Positions 26,447 through 35,217 are shown, counted from the stretch's first letter. The stretch is DNA of 64,000 bases from Ancylomarina sp963977525 (GCA_963977525.1 CAXBPC010000001.1:186001-250000), one strand, 5' to 3'. Program-made: numbers and translations. The notes: generated by a model from the sequence alone, not told the origin.

Positions 26447-27154
26447 TCACCTTACAGTTATATGAATACATTTTGTTGCTTTTTCTAGAAGAACGTAACA
26501 TTTACCCTCATCTTGCAATTTAATTAATTCTCGCAGTAATATATTTCGAAGGCGATAGGTATAAACAGGTGTACTATTGCCTCTCTCAAAATAACGTGTT
26601 TGCACAATATCAAATGTTCGTCCATAATAATGCGATGAACTATTGGACGTAGCGTTTACATTGCTTTTGCGTAGCGATTTTTGATCTTCGAGGGTTCGTA
26701 ATATTGATGAAATTGAAAATCGATATTTTCTAATTCCTAATTCTTCGAGTTGGTCGCAAAACCTTTCCCCAAGTAGATTTAAAAATTCTTCTGCCGATTC
26801 TTGCAGGTAAGGTAGTGAATTTCTTAAATGGGGTATTTCATAGTATTCGTTATCAGTAATTTCAACAAGATCGTAACGACTACAGAACTCTTTGGCGCTT
26901 GCTTTATCATCGTCTCTTGAATCCAAAGGCTCTTTTAACCCCTTTGTTCGGGCTACCTCAAGATGATAATCATTATTATAGCGACGCAGCGCTCCCTTTT
27001 CAACTTTTGTAAGTACAGGAACGGAGAACTTGTCTATGCTTTTGCCTTTTGGTGTAGGATTTAGAGCTCTAATTATTAAAAATACAATAACTCCGAATAT
27101 GACAGCTGCCATTAGAATTTTACGAATACTATACCTTTTTTTTCTTTTATCCAT
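26447..27154 (-). CDS. DUF5715 family protein, peptidase M15-like
   Basis: 235 aa. One N-terminal membrane helix (about 12-28) anchors the protein in the inner membrane, with the rest in the periplasm. The core ends with SSHYYGRTFDIV, which has the SxHxxGxAxD-like pattern of M15 D-Ala-D-Ala carboxypeptidases, and a final CIHITVR strand that could provide another ligand. The family has been named DUF5715; a cell-wall peptidase role is plausible but unproven. The gene stands alone with a good promoter that leaves only about a dozen nucleotides of leader. Confidence 0.75.
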   Translation of the reverse strand: MDKRKKRYSIRKILMAAVIFGVIVFLIIRALNPTPKGKSIDKFSVPVLTKVEKGALRRYNNDYHLEVARTKGLKEPLDSRDDDKASAKEFCSRYDLVEITDNEYYEIPHLRNSLPYLQESAEEFLNLLGERFCDQLEELGIRKYRFSISSILRTLEDQKSLRKSNVNATSNSSSHYYGRTFDIVQTRYFERGNSTPVYTYRLRNILLRELIKLQDEGKCYVLLEKATKCIHITVR

Positions 27155-27172
27155 GTCAAAATTTTACTCGCA

Positions 27173-27201
27173 CAAAGGTAAAAAAAAGGCGTTCTCAACA
27201 A
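27173..27201 (-). promoter_or_regulatory. Bacteroidota-type promoter of the DUF5715 gene
   Basis: TTTG (minus strand, 27201-27198), 17 bp, TACCTTTG (27180-27173). The start site would be near 27166, about 12 nt before the ATG, so the leader is very short. Confidence 0.6.
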
Positions 27202-27586
27202 ATTGGTAGGTGAAAAATCTTATTAACTCATCAAACTATTTACGGCTTGTTTATTTGGGGTAACAATCTTTTATTTGAAGAAATATTATTTAACATTTCT
27301 TTATATAGGGGTTTTAATTCTCTTTCTAATTCTTGTTTCATAAAAAAATCTTATTAATTTCTTACTCTTTAAAACAAAGTTCAAATTATTAACCGAGTCT
27401 CTTGTAATGAACGTCAACAAGTTTATGACAAGCGTCTGCTTATTATTTCTTATATATCTTAAAAAAAAGGCCTTGTTATCACCCCAATATGGCAGGATAA
27501 GAATAACGCCTAATTGAAGTCACTAAAATTAAGAATTAATCGAACTAAACAATATCTAAACCTCAAGTAAAACGAGAAGGAGATGT

Positions 27587-27643
27587 AAAATAGAAAGGCT
27601 CTTCATAATAAATGGACTATTGTCAAATTGGAAAGGGTAAAAG
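27587..27643. repeat. 57-bp direct repeat, copy A
   Basis: Matches 28144-28200 at 55 of 57 positions in the same orientation, starting AAAATAGAAAGGCTCTT. The copies are 557 bp apart and flank the 64-bp array. Confidence 0.9.
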
Positions 27644-27768
27644 CAAAAGATAGAAATAGGAAAGTGACTCTCACTTGTAACATCTTATCAAAAAAGGGCA
27701 GTTATAATTAGATGTAATGCCTAATTACAATGAGAGGTGTGAGCTTTAACTTAACCTAATTCATCTAG

Positions 27769-28024
27769 GCTCCGAAGTGGTACAAACCACTTATATAGGT
27801 GGGTAAACGTGGTTCGGAACTGCTTTATCGGACTTCCGAAGTGGTACAAACCACTTGTATGGGTGGGTAAACGCGGTTCGGAACTGCTTTGTCGGACTTC
27901 TGAAGTGGTACAAACCACTTGTATGGGTGGGTAAACGTGGTTCGGAACTGCTTTGTCGGACTTCTGAAGTGGTACAAACCACTTGTATGGGTGGGTAAAC
28001 GTGGTTCGGAACTGCTTTGTCGGA
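27769..28024. repeat. Tandem array, 4 x 64 bp
   Basis: Four head-to-tail units with exact 64-bp spacing (TACAAACCAC recurs at 27781, 27845, 27909 and 27973) and only a few differences between copies. Each unit holds a perfect hairpin, AAGTGGT acaa ACCACTT, and a second small palindrome, GTTCGGAAC; TCGGA and TCCGA pair across unit borders. There are no spacers between units, and 64 is not a multiple of 3, so the open frames seen across it are not genuine repeat proteins. Confidence 0.92.
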
Positions 28025-28143
28025 CTAATTAAGTGCAAGATTGTACTTGTTTTAGAAGCTCTCGACCTACAACTTGAGAAAAATTAAAGGAATTGATCTT
28101 TGTTCTGTTTATATAAGGGTTAGCACGAGTGAATAGTTAAGGC

Positions 28144-28200
28144 AAAATAGAAAGGCTCTTTATAATAAATGGACTATTGTCAAATTGAAAAGGGTAAAAG
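28144..28200. repeat. 57-bp direct repeat, copy B
   Basis: Second copy of the repeat at 27587-27643, same orientation, with two mismatches. Confidence 0.9.
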
Positions 28201-28347
28201 GTATTTTCTAATTTAATATGCACGCCTAAGGCTTCCAAAAGTATTCTTCAGTTATTTTTAATGAGCTCCCGAAAAACCTTGCTTATATTTTCCGATTAAA
28301 TTAACGCTGCCAGGTGCAAGCAGTCTGACAGGTTATACCAAAACGAA

Positions 28348-28378
28348 ACAAGCCAGTACAGAGTCTGTACTGGCTTGT
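28348..28378 (-). terminator. Probable ligA terminator
   Basis: A perfect 15-bp inverted repeat with a single central base (28348-28362 with 28364-28378) lies 33 bp past the ligA stop codon. On the minus strand it is followed by TTTCGTTTTGG, a modest T tract. Confidence 0.65.
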
Positions 28379-28411
28379 GCATTTATTTCATTCTAATTTC
28401 TTAGTATACTC

Positions 28412-30418
28412 CTATTTTAAAGATTCTAAAAACGCTTCCTCCGAAATTGTTTTGATTCCAAACTTTTCAACTTTCTCCAATTTACTTGGACCTACCTTTT
28501 CTCCTGCTAGGAATAAATCTGTTTTCTTTGAAATTGAACTGGTGTTTTTTCCTCCATTTTGTTCTATCATAGCCTTAAGCTCATCTCTTGAATGAGATTT
28601 AAAACTCCCTGATATAACAATAGATAAACCTTCAAGCTTATTTGTCTGATTTGCCAACTCTTCCTCATTCAGTTCGAATTGTAAACCATGTTCAATCAAT
28701 TCGTTCACTAAATTGCTTTGAGCCTCATCTTCAAAAAACAGAATAATGCTCTTTGCAATTTTGTCACCAATTTCATCAACTTCGATCAATTCTTCAAAGC
28801 TTGCTTTTTTCAAGCCTTGAATAGAACCTAAGGTTTTAGCCAGTTTTTTAGCCACTGTTTGACCAACGTGACGGATTCCCAATGCAAATAAAACTTTCTC
28901 GAAAGGGACATTTAATGATTCTTTTATACTCCCAAGAATACGATCAGCAGACTTATCACCCATTCGGTCAAGCGGCATCAAATCTTCTTTTTTCAATCGA
29001 TACAAATCTGATATATTCTTGACCAAATTCTGTTGATAAAGAAGCTCTATGGTTTCCTCGCCCAAACCATCAATATTCATGGCTTTACGTGCAATAAAAT
29101 GCTCAATTCTACCCGTGATTTGTGGTGGGCAAAGTAAACTGTTGGGACAGTAATGATTGGATTCGCCTTCAAGTCGAATCAATTCAGTTCCACATTCTGG
29201 GCAATTCTCGATGAACTCAATCTTTTCAGCATTAGCCTCTCTTTGGTCAACATCAACACCTACTATTTTAGGTATAATCTCCCCTCCTTTTTCTACAAAA
29301 ACACTATCATTTAAATGTAAATCAAGGTTCGAAATTATATCTGCATTATGAAGAGAAGCTCTTTTAACAACTGTACCCGCCAACTGAACAGCATCTAAAT
29401 TTGCAACTGGCGTAATTGATCCAGTTCGTCCAACTTGGTAAACCACACTGTTTAATCGAGTCGCAACTCGCTCCGCTTTAAATTTATACGATATTGCCCA
29501 ACGAGGTGATTTTGCTGTATAACCAAGCTCTTCTTGTTGATCAAGAGAATTCACCTTAATAACAATACCATCAATAGGTACAGGAAGTTCTTCTCGCGCC
29601 TTATCCCAATACTTTATATAATCGAGCACCTCATCAATTGATTGGCACACTTTACTATCATCTGAAATTTTAAAACCCCAGGATTTTGCTAATTCTAAAT
29701 TCTTATAATGATCACGAACTGGTAATTGTTTTCCCAACAAATAGTACAGATAGCAATCTAACTGGCGCTTTGCAACAACCGAAGAATTTTGCATTTTCAA
29801 ACTTCCTGATGCTGCATTTCTTGGGTTTGCAAATGGACTTTCGCCTTGTTCTTCTCTTTCTATATTTAATTGCTCAAATACCTGAAAAGGCATCATGATT
29901 TCACCACGAATTTCAAATTCATCAGGGTAAGTATCTCCTTGCAAACTTAAAGGAATCGACTTAATTGTTTTCGCATTTATTGTAACATCATCTCCCTGTA
30001 CACCATCGCCACGAGTTAATGCCTGAACTAACTTTCCATTCTTATATTTAAGACTGATAGAAGTTCCATCGTATTTTAACTCACAAACGTATTGGATCTT
30101 TTCCTCTGTTAGTTTTAGAATTCGAGTTTCAAAATCACGAACATCTTCTTCAGAATAAGTATTCCCTAAAGAAAGCATTGGATACTGGTGTGCAACCTGT
30201 TTAAATTCAAGGTTAATATCACTTCCAACTCGCTGACTTGGTGAATTATCATCTACATACTCTGGAAACTTGTTTTCCAAGGCAAGCAGGTCATTCATCA
30301 TCATATCAAACTTAAAATCGTTGATAGTTGGTTGTGAAAGTATATAGTAGTTGTGGTTATGTTTATGGAGTTGCTCACGTAATTCCGAAATACGTCGCAA
30401 AGCTTCTGTTTTATTCAT
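28412..30418 (-). CDS. ligA: NAD-dependent DNA ligase
   Basis: 668 aa, normal length. The domains run in the usual order: Ia/adenylation with the nucleophile Lys115 in ELKYDG, OB fold, a four-cysteine zinc finger (CPECG and, about 15 residues on, CPNSLLCP), the helix-hairpin-helix region (GIRHVGQTVAKKLAKTLGS), and a C-terminal BRCT domain (LEGLSIVISGSF). It seals nicks during replication and repair with NAD as cofactor. A candidate -7 element lies 72 bp upstream of the start. Confidence 0.97.
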   Translation of the reverse strand: MNKTEALRRISELREQLHKHNHNYYILSQPTINDFKFDMMMNDLLALENKFPEYVDDNSPSQRVGSDINLEFKQVAHQYPMLSLGNTYSEEDVRDFETRILKLTEEKIQYVCELKYDGTSISLKYKNGKLVQALTRGDGVQGDDVTINAKTIKSIPLSLQGDTYPDEFEIRGEIMMPFQVFEQLNIEREEQGESPFANPRNAASGSLKMQNSSVVAKRQLDCYLYYLLGKQLPVRDHYKNLELAKSWGFKISDDSKVCQSIDEVLDYIKYWDKAREELPVPIDGIVIKVNSLDQQEELGYTAKSPRWAISYKFKAERVATRLNSVVYQVGRTGSITPVANLDAVQLAGTVVKRASLHNADIISNLDLHLNDSVFVEKGGEIIPKIVGVDVDQREANAEKIEFIENCPECGTELIRLEGESNHYCPNSLLCPPQITGRIEHFIARKAMNIDGLGEETIELLYQQNLVKNISDLYRLKKEDLMPLDRMGDKSADRILGSIKESLNVPFEKVLFALGIRHVGQTVAKKLAKTLGSIQGLKKASFEELIEVDEIGDKIAKSIILFFEDEAQSNLVNELIEHGLQFELNEEELANQTNKLEGLSIVISGSFKSHSRDELKAMIEQNGGKNTSSISKKTDLFLAGEKVGPSKLEKVEKFGIKTISEEAFLESLK

Positions 30419-30489
30419 AATTCAGTTGATATTTATAATCTACAGCATAAAAATAGTAATAGATTAACAATAGAGAGGCTATTTATTTT

Positions 30490-30497
30490 CAAATTTA
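30490..30497 (-). promoter_or_regulatory. Candidate -7 element of ligA
   Basis: TAAATTTG on the minus strand fits TAnnTTTG; no TTG is present at the expected distance upstream. Confidence 0.3.
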
Positions 30498-30603
30498 AAC
30501 AAATTCTTAATACACATCTGAAACTCAGATCTATTCCCCGATCATAAATTCAAAATCAAAATAGTATCTTTCGATAAATTAAAATTCTAGTTTATATTGA
30601 CTG

Positions 30604-30635
30604 ATTTTACCGATAATATGAAGCATTTAACCGAT
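30604..30635 (+). promoter_or_regulatory. Paired direct repeats, candidate LytTR-regulator site
   Basis: ATTTTACCGAT (30604-30614) and ATTTAACCGAT (30625-30635) agree at 10 of 11 positions and start exactly 21 bp apart, two helical turns. LytTR-domain regulators such as AgrA bind 9-bp direct repeats with this spacing. The site lies about 65-95 bp before an operon that ends with a LytTR regulator gene, so autoregulation is plausible (inference). Confidence 0.5.
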
Positions 30636-30650
30636 TTATCATCGTGATAA
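30636..30650. promoter_or_regulatory. Palindrome next to the direct repeats
   Basis: TTATCA tcg TGATAA, with outer CCG/CGG pairs at 30631-30633 and 30651-30653. It touches the second direct repeat and lies about 48 bp before the first ATG of the operon, so it could be a separate operator. Confidence 0.4.
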
Positions 30651-30697
30651 CGGTCTTCTTGAAGTAAATTAGCAGTACGAAACTAAAATTACCCATT

Positions 30698-31060
30698 ATG
30701 AATAGAGATAGAAGACCCTATTTTATTGGATTTGTACTAATTCTAATTGGTATTGTAATCCTACTAAGTAATATTGATTTCTTACCAAGAAACATACATC
30801 ACTACATTTTCCGTTGGGAAAGTTTTCTTATCCTTTTAGGATTATTAATGATTATAGTTAGAGGAAAAATATTTGGTGGTATGTCTGTTCTGGCTGTTGG
30901 TGCATATTTCTTAGCCGATGACCTTTTCATGCTTTCTGATGAATGGCAAATTTGGTTTTGGCCTGGAGTTTTAATTCTTATGGGTATAAGTTATATATTA
31001 AAGCCTGATGAGTGTAGCTCTTTTTGTAGCGACAGAAAAAAAGACAAAAGCCATCATTAA
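30698..31060 (+). CDS. LiaF-type transmembrane domain protein (DUF5668)
   Basis: 120 aa with four predicted helices. The FIGFVLILIGIVILLSNIDFLP stretch and the closing FWPGVLILMGISYIL are the DUF5668 (LiaF-TM) pattern. It resembles the N-terminal half of the next gene product (ILLILFGGALVLSNLDLIP), so the two genes probably arose by duplication. The C-terminal tail is short and charged, with two cysteines. In Firmicutes LiaF holds the LiaRS sensor in check; here it opens an operon with a second LiaF-like protein and a LytS/LytTR pair. Confidence 0.8.
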   Translation: MNRDRRPYFIGFVLILIGIVILLSNIDFLPRNIHHYIFRWESFLILLGLLMIIVRGKIFGGMSVLAVGAYFLADDLFMLSDEWQIWFWPGVLILMGISYILKPDECSSFCSDRKKDKSHH

Positions 31061-31090
31061 TCAAACAATTACAATTCAAAATATAATGTT

Positions 31091-31825
31091 ATGAATAAAC
31101 ATTTTCAACATACGCCTGATCAAAATAATCCTAAGGGAAAGAACAATTCTATTTTTGGAATTTTGTTAATCTTGTTCGGAGGAGCATTAGTCCTCAGTAA
31201 TCTTGATTTAATTCCTGACAATCTTGAAAATGTTGTCTTCTCATGGCCAATGCTGCTTATTACATTAGGTTGTTTATTTGCCTTTGCCAAAGACGACAGA
31301 ACAACAGGTTTCACTCTAATGCTTATTGGTAGTGTATTTATCCTTCCTAGACTCTTTGATTGGCATTACGATCTACATCGATTCTTCTGGCCAGTGCTTC
31401 TAATTGTATTAGGAATCGTTGTGATAAGAAAGCGAAACTTCTGCCCTTCAAATACATCGTGCAGAACTGAAAAATCTACGGATTATATCAATGAATTAAA
31501 TATTTTTGGTGGTGGCGAACGCATTGTAAATACGAAAAACTTCAAAGGAGGAAATATCACTTGTATGTTTGGCGGCGGCGAAGTTGATCTAAGTTATGCA
31601 GAATTGGCTGAAGGAACACATACCATTGAACTATTTGCAATGTTTGGTGGCTCTGTTATTATAGTTCCTCCTGGCTGGGATGTAAAAGTTAATATATCAG
31701 CTGTTTTAGGTGGTGTTTCAGACAAGCGCGTACCTATTCCAAATTACATAGTAGAACCTAAAAAAGAGCTTATTATAAAGGGATTTGTAGCTTTAGGTGG
31801 TTGTGAAATTAAGTCAAGCAAATAA
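31091..31825 (+). CDS. LiaF-like protein (DUF5668 plus cell-wall-active response domain)
   Basis: 244 aa. Residues 1-115 are a LiaF-type membrane domain with four helices; residues about 130-244 are the soluble LiaF/DUF2154-like domain, a beta-rich repeat with FGGGERIV, FGGGEVDL, MFGGSVIIVPPGWDVKV and VLGGV marks. LiaF-type domains modulate a sensor kinase of cell-envelope stress. It starts 30 bp after the preceding gene and 18 bp before the histidine kinase gene, so it should act with that kinase (inference). Confidence 0.85.
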   Translation: MNKHFQHTPDQNNPKGKNNSIFGILLILFGGALVLSNLDLIPDNLENVVFSWPMLLITLGCLFAFAKDDRTTGFTLMLIGSVFILPRLFDWHYDLHRFFWPVLLIVLGIVVIRKRNFCPSNTSCRTEKSTDYINELNIFGGGERIVNTKNFKGGNITCMFGGGEVDLSYAELAEGTHTIELFAMFGGSVIIVPPGWDVKVNISAVLGGVSDKRVPIPNYIVEPKKELIIKGFVALGGCEIKSSK

Positions 31826-31843
31826 TCTCATCATAAGGTAATT

Positions 31844-32899
31844 ATGGATCACCCTATCCTTTCTAATCGTTATAGCATATTCATTTATCTTGGATTTTGG
31901 CTAGCTTATACTTGTTCTCTTTTTGCTATTGATTGGTATTTCCAAGAAGAAACCTTATCAAACGCAATTATTGCCTCATTTAGTATATCATTACCACTGC
32001 TGTTTATTGCTCCTTCAATTTGGTTCATAGTTAGGCATATTGATGTGGACAAAATAGGGTATTTAGCTGCAGTTTTACATCATCTGGCTGCTGCAATAAT
32101 CACTGTAGCAATCTGGATATCTCTAACGCATTTTATTCATTCATCTTTCTCTGATGACTATACTGACAATAAGCATCCTATAATCATTATGCCATATTAC
32201 TGGCTTGCATTTATGTCATTTGCGTTGTACGATTATATGGTTATGGTCTATTATGTCTTCATCTACTATAGGCATTTTAAATCAAAGATTGAAAATGAAA
32301 CAGAGTTAAAAGATCTTGTTAAAGAGGCTGAAATAAACGCCTTAAAATCTCAGATAAATCCTCATTTCTTATTCAATAGTTTAAATTCTGTTAGTTCATT
32401 AACCCTTGTTCGGCCAGAACAATCACGAGAGATGCTAGTTAAGCTGTCAACCTTCTTACGATATTCACTTGATCAAGATTTGAAAGAATTAAACAATCTT
32501 TCAAACGAAATGAAAAATTCTCGCTTATATCTTGAAATCGAAAAAGTTAGGTTTGGCGATCGTTTAGTATTAGATTTTGATATTGACGTACCTTGTCAAG
32601 ACATGAAGATCCCAAATTTGATTCTTCAACCGATATATGAAAATGCAATTAAGCATGGTGTTCACGAAAGTTTAGAGCCAGTTGTAATTAAAACAAAAGC
32701 TGAATTAAAAAATAATAACTTAAGTATTCAAATCTCGAATAACTTTGATAGAGATGCCATTACGCCAAAAGGACAAGGAATAGGCTTAAGAAATATTACA
32801 GAGAGATTAAATCTCATTTACGGAAGAACAGATTTATTAACTATTACTAAAACGGATTCGAACTTTATTGTCAAGCTTGAATTCCCACAGAATATCTAA
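31844..32899 (+). CDS. LytS-type sensor histidine kinase
   Basis: 351 aa. Four predicted membrane helices (about 12-30, 44-65, 72-95 and 118-142) are followed by a coiled linker and the His_kinase module: the phospho-acceptor His174 in INPHFLFNSLNS, the N box LQPIYENAIKHG and the glycine-rich GQGIGLRNITERL. There is no separate periplasmic sensor domain, so the signal is probably taken inside the membrane or from the LiaF-like partners. It phosphorylates the regulator encoded 71 bp downstream. Confidence 0.92.
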   Translation: MDHPILSNRYSIFIYLGFWLAYTCSLFAIDWYFQEETLSNAIIASFSISLPLLFIAPSIWFIVRHIDVDKIGYLAAVLHHLAAAIITVAIWISLTHFIHSSFSDDYTDNKHPIIIMPYYWLAFMSFALYDYMVMVYYVFIYYRHFKSKIENETELKDLVKEAEINALKSQINPHFLFNSLNSVSSLTLVRPEQSREMLVKLSTFLRYSLDQDLKELNNLSNEMKNSRLYLEIEKVRFGDRLVLDFDIDVPCQDMKIPNLILQPIYENAIKHGVHESLEPVVIKTKAELKNNNLSIQISNNFDRDAITPKGQGIGLRNITERLNLIYGRTDLLTITKTDSNFIVKLEFPQNI

Positions 32900-32970
32900 T
32901 TTGAATATCTTTTAAAATTCGATTATTAAAGAATAGTATACATTGAGTTTAGAACCTCAACATCCGACCC

Positions 32971-33723
32971 ATGGAAAAAATTAGAACTATTATTATCGAC
33001 GACGAATCATTAGCAAGAGATCTCGTTAAATCCCATTTATCAAACATTGATCAGATTGAAATTCTAGGTGAATATTCTGATGGATTTCAAGGTTTGAAAG
33101 CGATAAATGACTTACAACCAGATCTTATTTTTCTTGATATCCAGATGCCTAAACTAACAGGCTTTGAGCTTTTAGAATTATTAGATAAACCTTACAATAT
33201 TATTTTCACTACAGCTTATAATGAATATGCTATTAAAGCATTCGAACACAATGCTGTTGACTACCTTCTAAAACCTTTTTCTCAAGAACGCTTCGCAGAT
33301 GCCATTGCAAAGGCAATTTCCAGATTGGAAAATCAAACTGAAAAATCAAATGTAATTGAGAAATTAAAAGAACATGAAGACAATAATAAGGAAGAGCTAA
33401 ATCGAATCGTCGTAAAGTCGAGAAATAAGATTGATATAATTCCCGTTGGTGACATTCGCTATTTTGAAGCTCAAGATGACTATGTAATGATCTACACCAA
33501 AGACGGCCATTACTTGAAACAAAAAACGATGAAGTATTTTGAGACTCATTTAAACCCTAAAGAGTTTTGTCGCATTCATCGCTCATATTTGATTCGAATA
33601 GAAGAAATATCGAAACTTGAACCTTACGAAAAGGATAGTTGGATGCTTATTCTTAAGTCTGGAGAAAAGCTTAAGGTTAGCAAAAATGGTTATAAGCTAC
33701 TGAAGCAACAGCTAGGATTCTAG
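32971..33723 (+). CDS. LytTR family response regulator
   Basis: 250 aa. An N-terminal receiver domain (acceptor Asp56 in FLDIQMPKLTG; acidic pair DDE at 10-12; Lys in LLKPF) is followed by a LytTR DNA-binding domain (about 135-250; IRYFEAQDDYVMIY, then FCRIHRSYLIRI). It is activated by the kinase of the same operon and binds paired direct repeats. The repeats at 30604-30635 upstream of the operon fit such a site. Targets outside the operon are unknown. Confidence 0.94.
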   Translation: MEKIRTIIIDDESLARDLVKSHLSNIDQIEILGEYSDGFQGLKAINDLQPDLIFLDIQMPKLTGFELLELLDKPYNIIFTTAYNEYAIKAFEHNAVDYLLKPFSQERFADAIAKAISRLENQTEKSNVIEKLKEHEDNNKEELNRIVVKSRNKIDIIPVGDIRYFEAQDDYVMIYTKDGHYLKQKTMKYFETHLNPKEFCRIHRSYLIRIEEISKLEPYEKDSWMLILKSGEKLKVSKNGYKLLKQQLGF

Positions 33724-33724
33724 C

Positions 33725-33967
33725 CTATCTATATTTCTGACATAGGGGACGCATCATGTCCTCTAGTCCATTCAATTTAATTTCATAAACAACACCTAGC
33801 ATTTCGCCAAGTTTGCCAGCAGGAAAACCTTTTTGATGATACCAAACGACATATCGTTCTGGTAGGTCTAAAATATACCAGCCTTTGTATTTGCCATATG
33901 GCATACGCATTTGAATAATCTTAACAAGTTCATCTCCATTAGAGAAAACATTTGGGGCATCAGTCAT
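33725..33967 (-). CDS. DUF3820 family protein
   Basis: 80 aa. The core MPYGKYKGWYILDLPERYVVWYHQKGFPAGKLG is the DUF3820 signature, found as a small stand-alone protein and as a domain beside exonucleases. No catalytic motif is visible and the function is not known. It converges on the LytTR regulator gene with only 1 bp between the stop codons and lies 24 bp after mnmA on the same strand, so it is probably read with mnmA. Confidence 0.85.
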   Translation of the reverse strand: MTDAPNVFSNGDELVKIIQMRMPYGKYKGWYILDLPERYVVWYHQKGFPAGKLGEMLGVVYEIKLNGLEDMMRPLCQKYR

Positions 33968-33991
33968 TATCTAGTTTTTTATTTTTTGTAA

Positions 33992-35083
33992 TTATTCAGC
34001 AAAACCACCACCAATTAGCTTATTGCCGATATAAAAAGCAACTGGCTGCCCTGGTGCAATTGCCCAAGCAGGATTATCCAACTCAACATGAAGCAACTTA
34101 TTATCAATAACAGTCAGTTTAGAATGGCCTTCTGGATTCAAGCCTAAACCTCTTACTACAGTTGTTATTTCAAGCTTATTAATGTCTTTTTCATTATTAA
34201 GATAATAGTCACTTACTTTGAAATCCTTCCGATTTAATTGATCTCTTGTCTCCAGAATTAAAGTGTTATTCTTAACATCAATTCTACTCACCATCAATCC
34301 TGTTTTTTCTTTCAGCTCTAAGCCCCTTTTCTGACCAATCGTATAGTAAGGATAACCTTCATGCCAGCCTAATTCCTTTCCATCAGTATCTACTATCTTT
34401 CCCTTCCCTATCTTTTCATCTACATCAGAAATTTCTTGTTTAAGAAAATCTCTATAATCCATCCCATCTAGAAAACAGATGCCCATACTTTCTTTCTTTG
34501 AGGCAACACGTTTATGTCCAAAATTTATCGCCATTTCACGCACTTCAGGTTTAGTATAAGTACCTAGAGGGGTTAATGTACGCGATAAGATTTCCTGATT
34601 AAGATTCCACAAAAAATAGGATTGATCTTTTGCAGGATCGTTCCCTTTATGTATATAAAAAATCTCTTCCTCCTCAAGTATCTGAATATAATGTCCGGTT
34701 GCAATATATTGCGCTCCAAGTTGATCGGCTTTATCTAAAAGCAATCGCCATTTTAGGTTGGGATTGCAGTGAATACAAGGACTAGGTGTACGACCATTTA
34801 AATATTCCTGAAGGAATTGGCCAATAACAATATCCTTAAACTCATCACGAGCATCAATTACATAGTGTTCTATTGAAAGTTTATCTGCTAATTCCTGAGC
34901 ATCAACTATAAAGTCAGGCAATTCTTGATTGTTAGAATCCTCATTAGGTGAATTCCAAAACCATAACGAAACACCTATAACCTCATAACCTTTATCCTTA
35001 AGCAACATAGCCGTAACAGATGAATCTGTTCCACCGCTCATTCCCAACACCACTTTATTCTTATCTCTACAACTTATTGCCAT
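33992..35083 (-). CDS. mnmA: tRNA-specific 2-thiouridylase MnmA
   Basis: 363 aa. The PP-loop GMSGGTDSSV (about 14-23) binds ATP, and the two catalytic cysteines are present in SPCIHCNP (about 101-108) and GICFLDG (about 200). MnmA puts sulfur on U34 of the Lys, Glu and Gln tRNAs in the cytoplasm. The C-terminal part has the usual beta-barrel domains (PGQPVAFY near the end). It is 24 bp upstream of a DUF3820 gene on the same strand. Confidence 0.95.
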   Translation of the reverse strand: MAISCRDKNKVVLGMSGGTDSSVTAMLLKDKGYEVIGVSLWFWNSPNEDSNNQELPDFIVDAQELADKLSIEHYVIDARDEFKDIVIGQFLQEYLNGRTPSPCIHCNPNLKWRLLLDKADQLGAQYIATGHYIQILEEEEIFYIHKGNDPAKDQSYFLWNLNQEILSRTLTPLGTYTKPEVREMAINFGHKRVASKKESMGICFLDGMDYRDFLKQEISDVDEKIGKGKIVDTDGKELGWHEGYPYYTIGQKRGLELKEKTGLMVSRIDVKNNTLILETRDQLNRKDFKVSDYYLNNEKDINKLEITTVVRGLGLNPEGHSKLTVIDNKLLHVELDNPAWAIAPGQPVAFYIGNKLIGGGFAE

Positions 35084-35108
35084 TTCTCTAGAATTACTTA
35101 TCAGTTTA

Positions 35109-35116
35109 CAAAACTA
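35109..35116 (-). promoter_or_regulatory. Candidate -7 element of mnmA
   Basis: TAGTTTTG on the minus strand fits TAnnTTTG, about 26 bp before the ATG; no -33 element is clear. Confidence 0.35.
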
Positions 35117-35217
35117 GAAAAAAAGCAAGAACCATATAGACAGATAATCATTTATTCAGAAAATCTTCTAGAATCCAATGATCATCGAAAAAATAAGAAC
35201 ATTAATCTTCATTTGTA

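Larger units (their letters stand above)
27155..28411. other. 1.25 kb non-coding island
   Basis: No gene with coding character is visible on either strand. It contains the DUF5715 promoter, two 57-bp direct repeats that flank a 4 x 64-bp array, and the ligA terminator (all listed). The unlabelled stretches (27202-27586, 27644-27768, 28025-28143 and 28201-28347) are AT-rich and show nothing else I recognise. Confidence 0.7.

Noticed and set aside
27769..28024. CRISPR array
   Set aside because: The units abut with no unique spacers, and no cas genes are in the window.
27769..28024. tRNA-like GTTCGGAAC (T-loop) motif
   Set aside because: The short motif resembles a T-arm, but no acceptor stem, D arm or anticodon arm can be built around it.
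27751..28038. Open reading frames with repeated WFVPL and SSEPRLPTH peptides across the array
   Set aside because: They arise because a 64-bp repeat cycles through all three frames; there is no start context, no promoter and no resemblance to a known protein.
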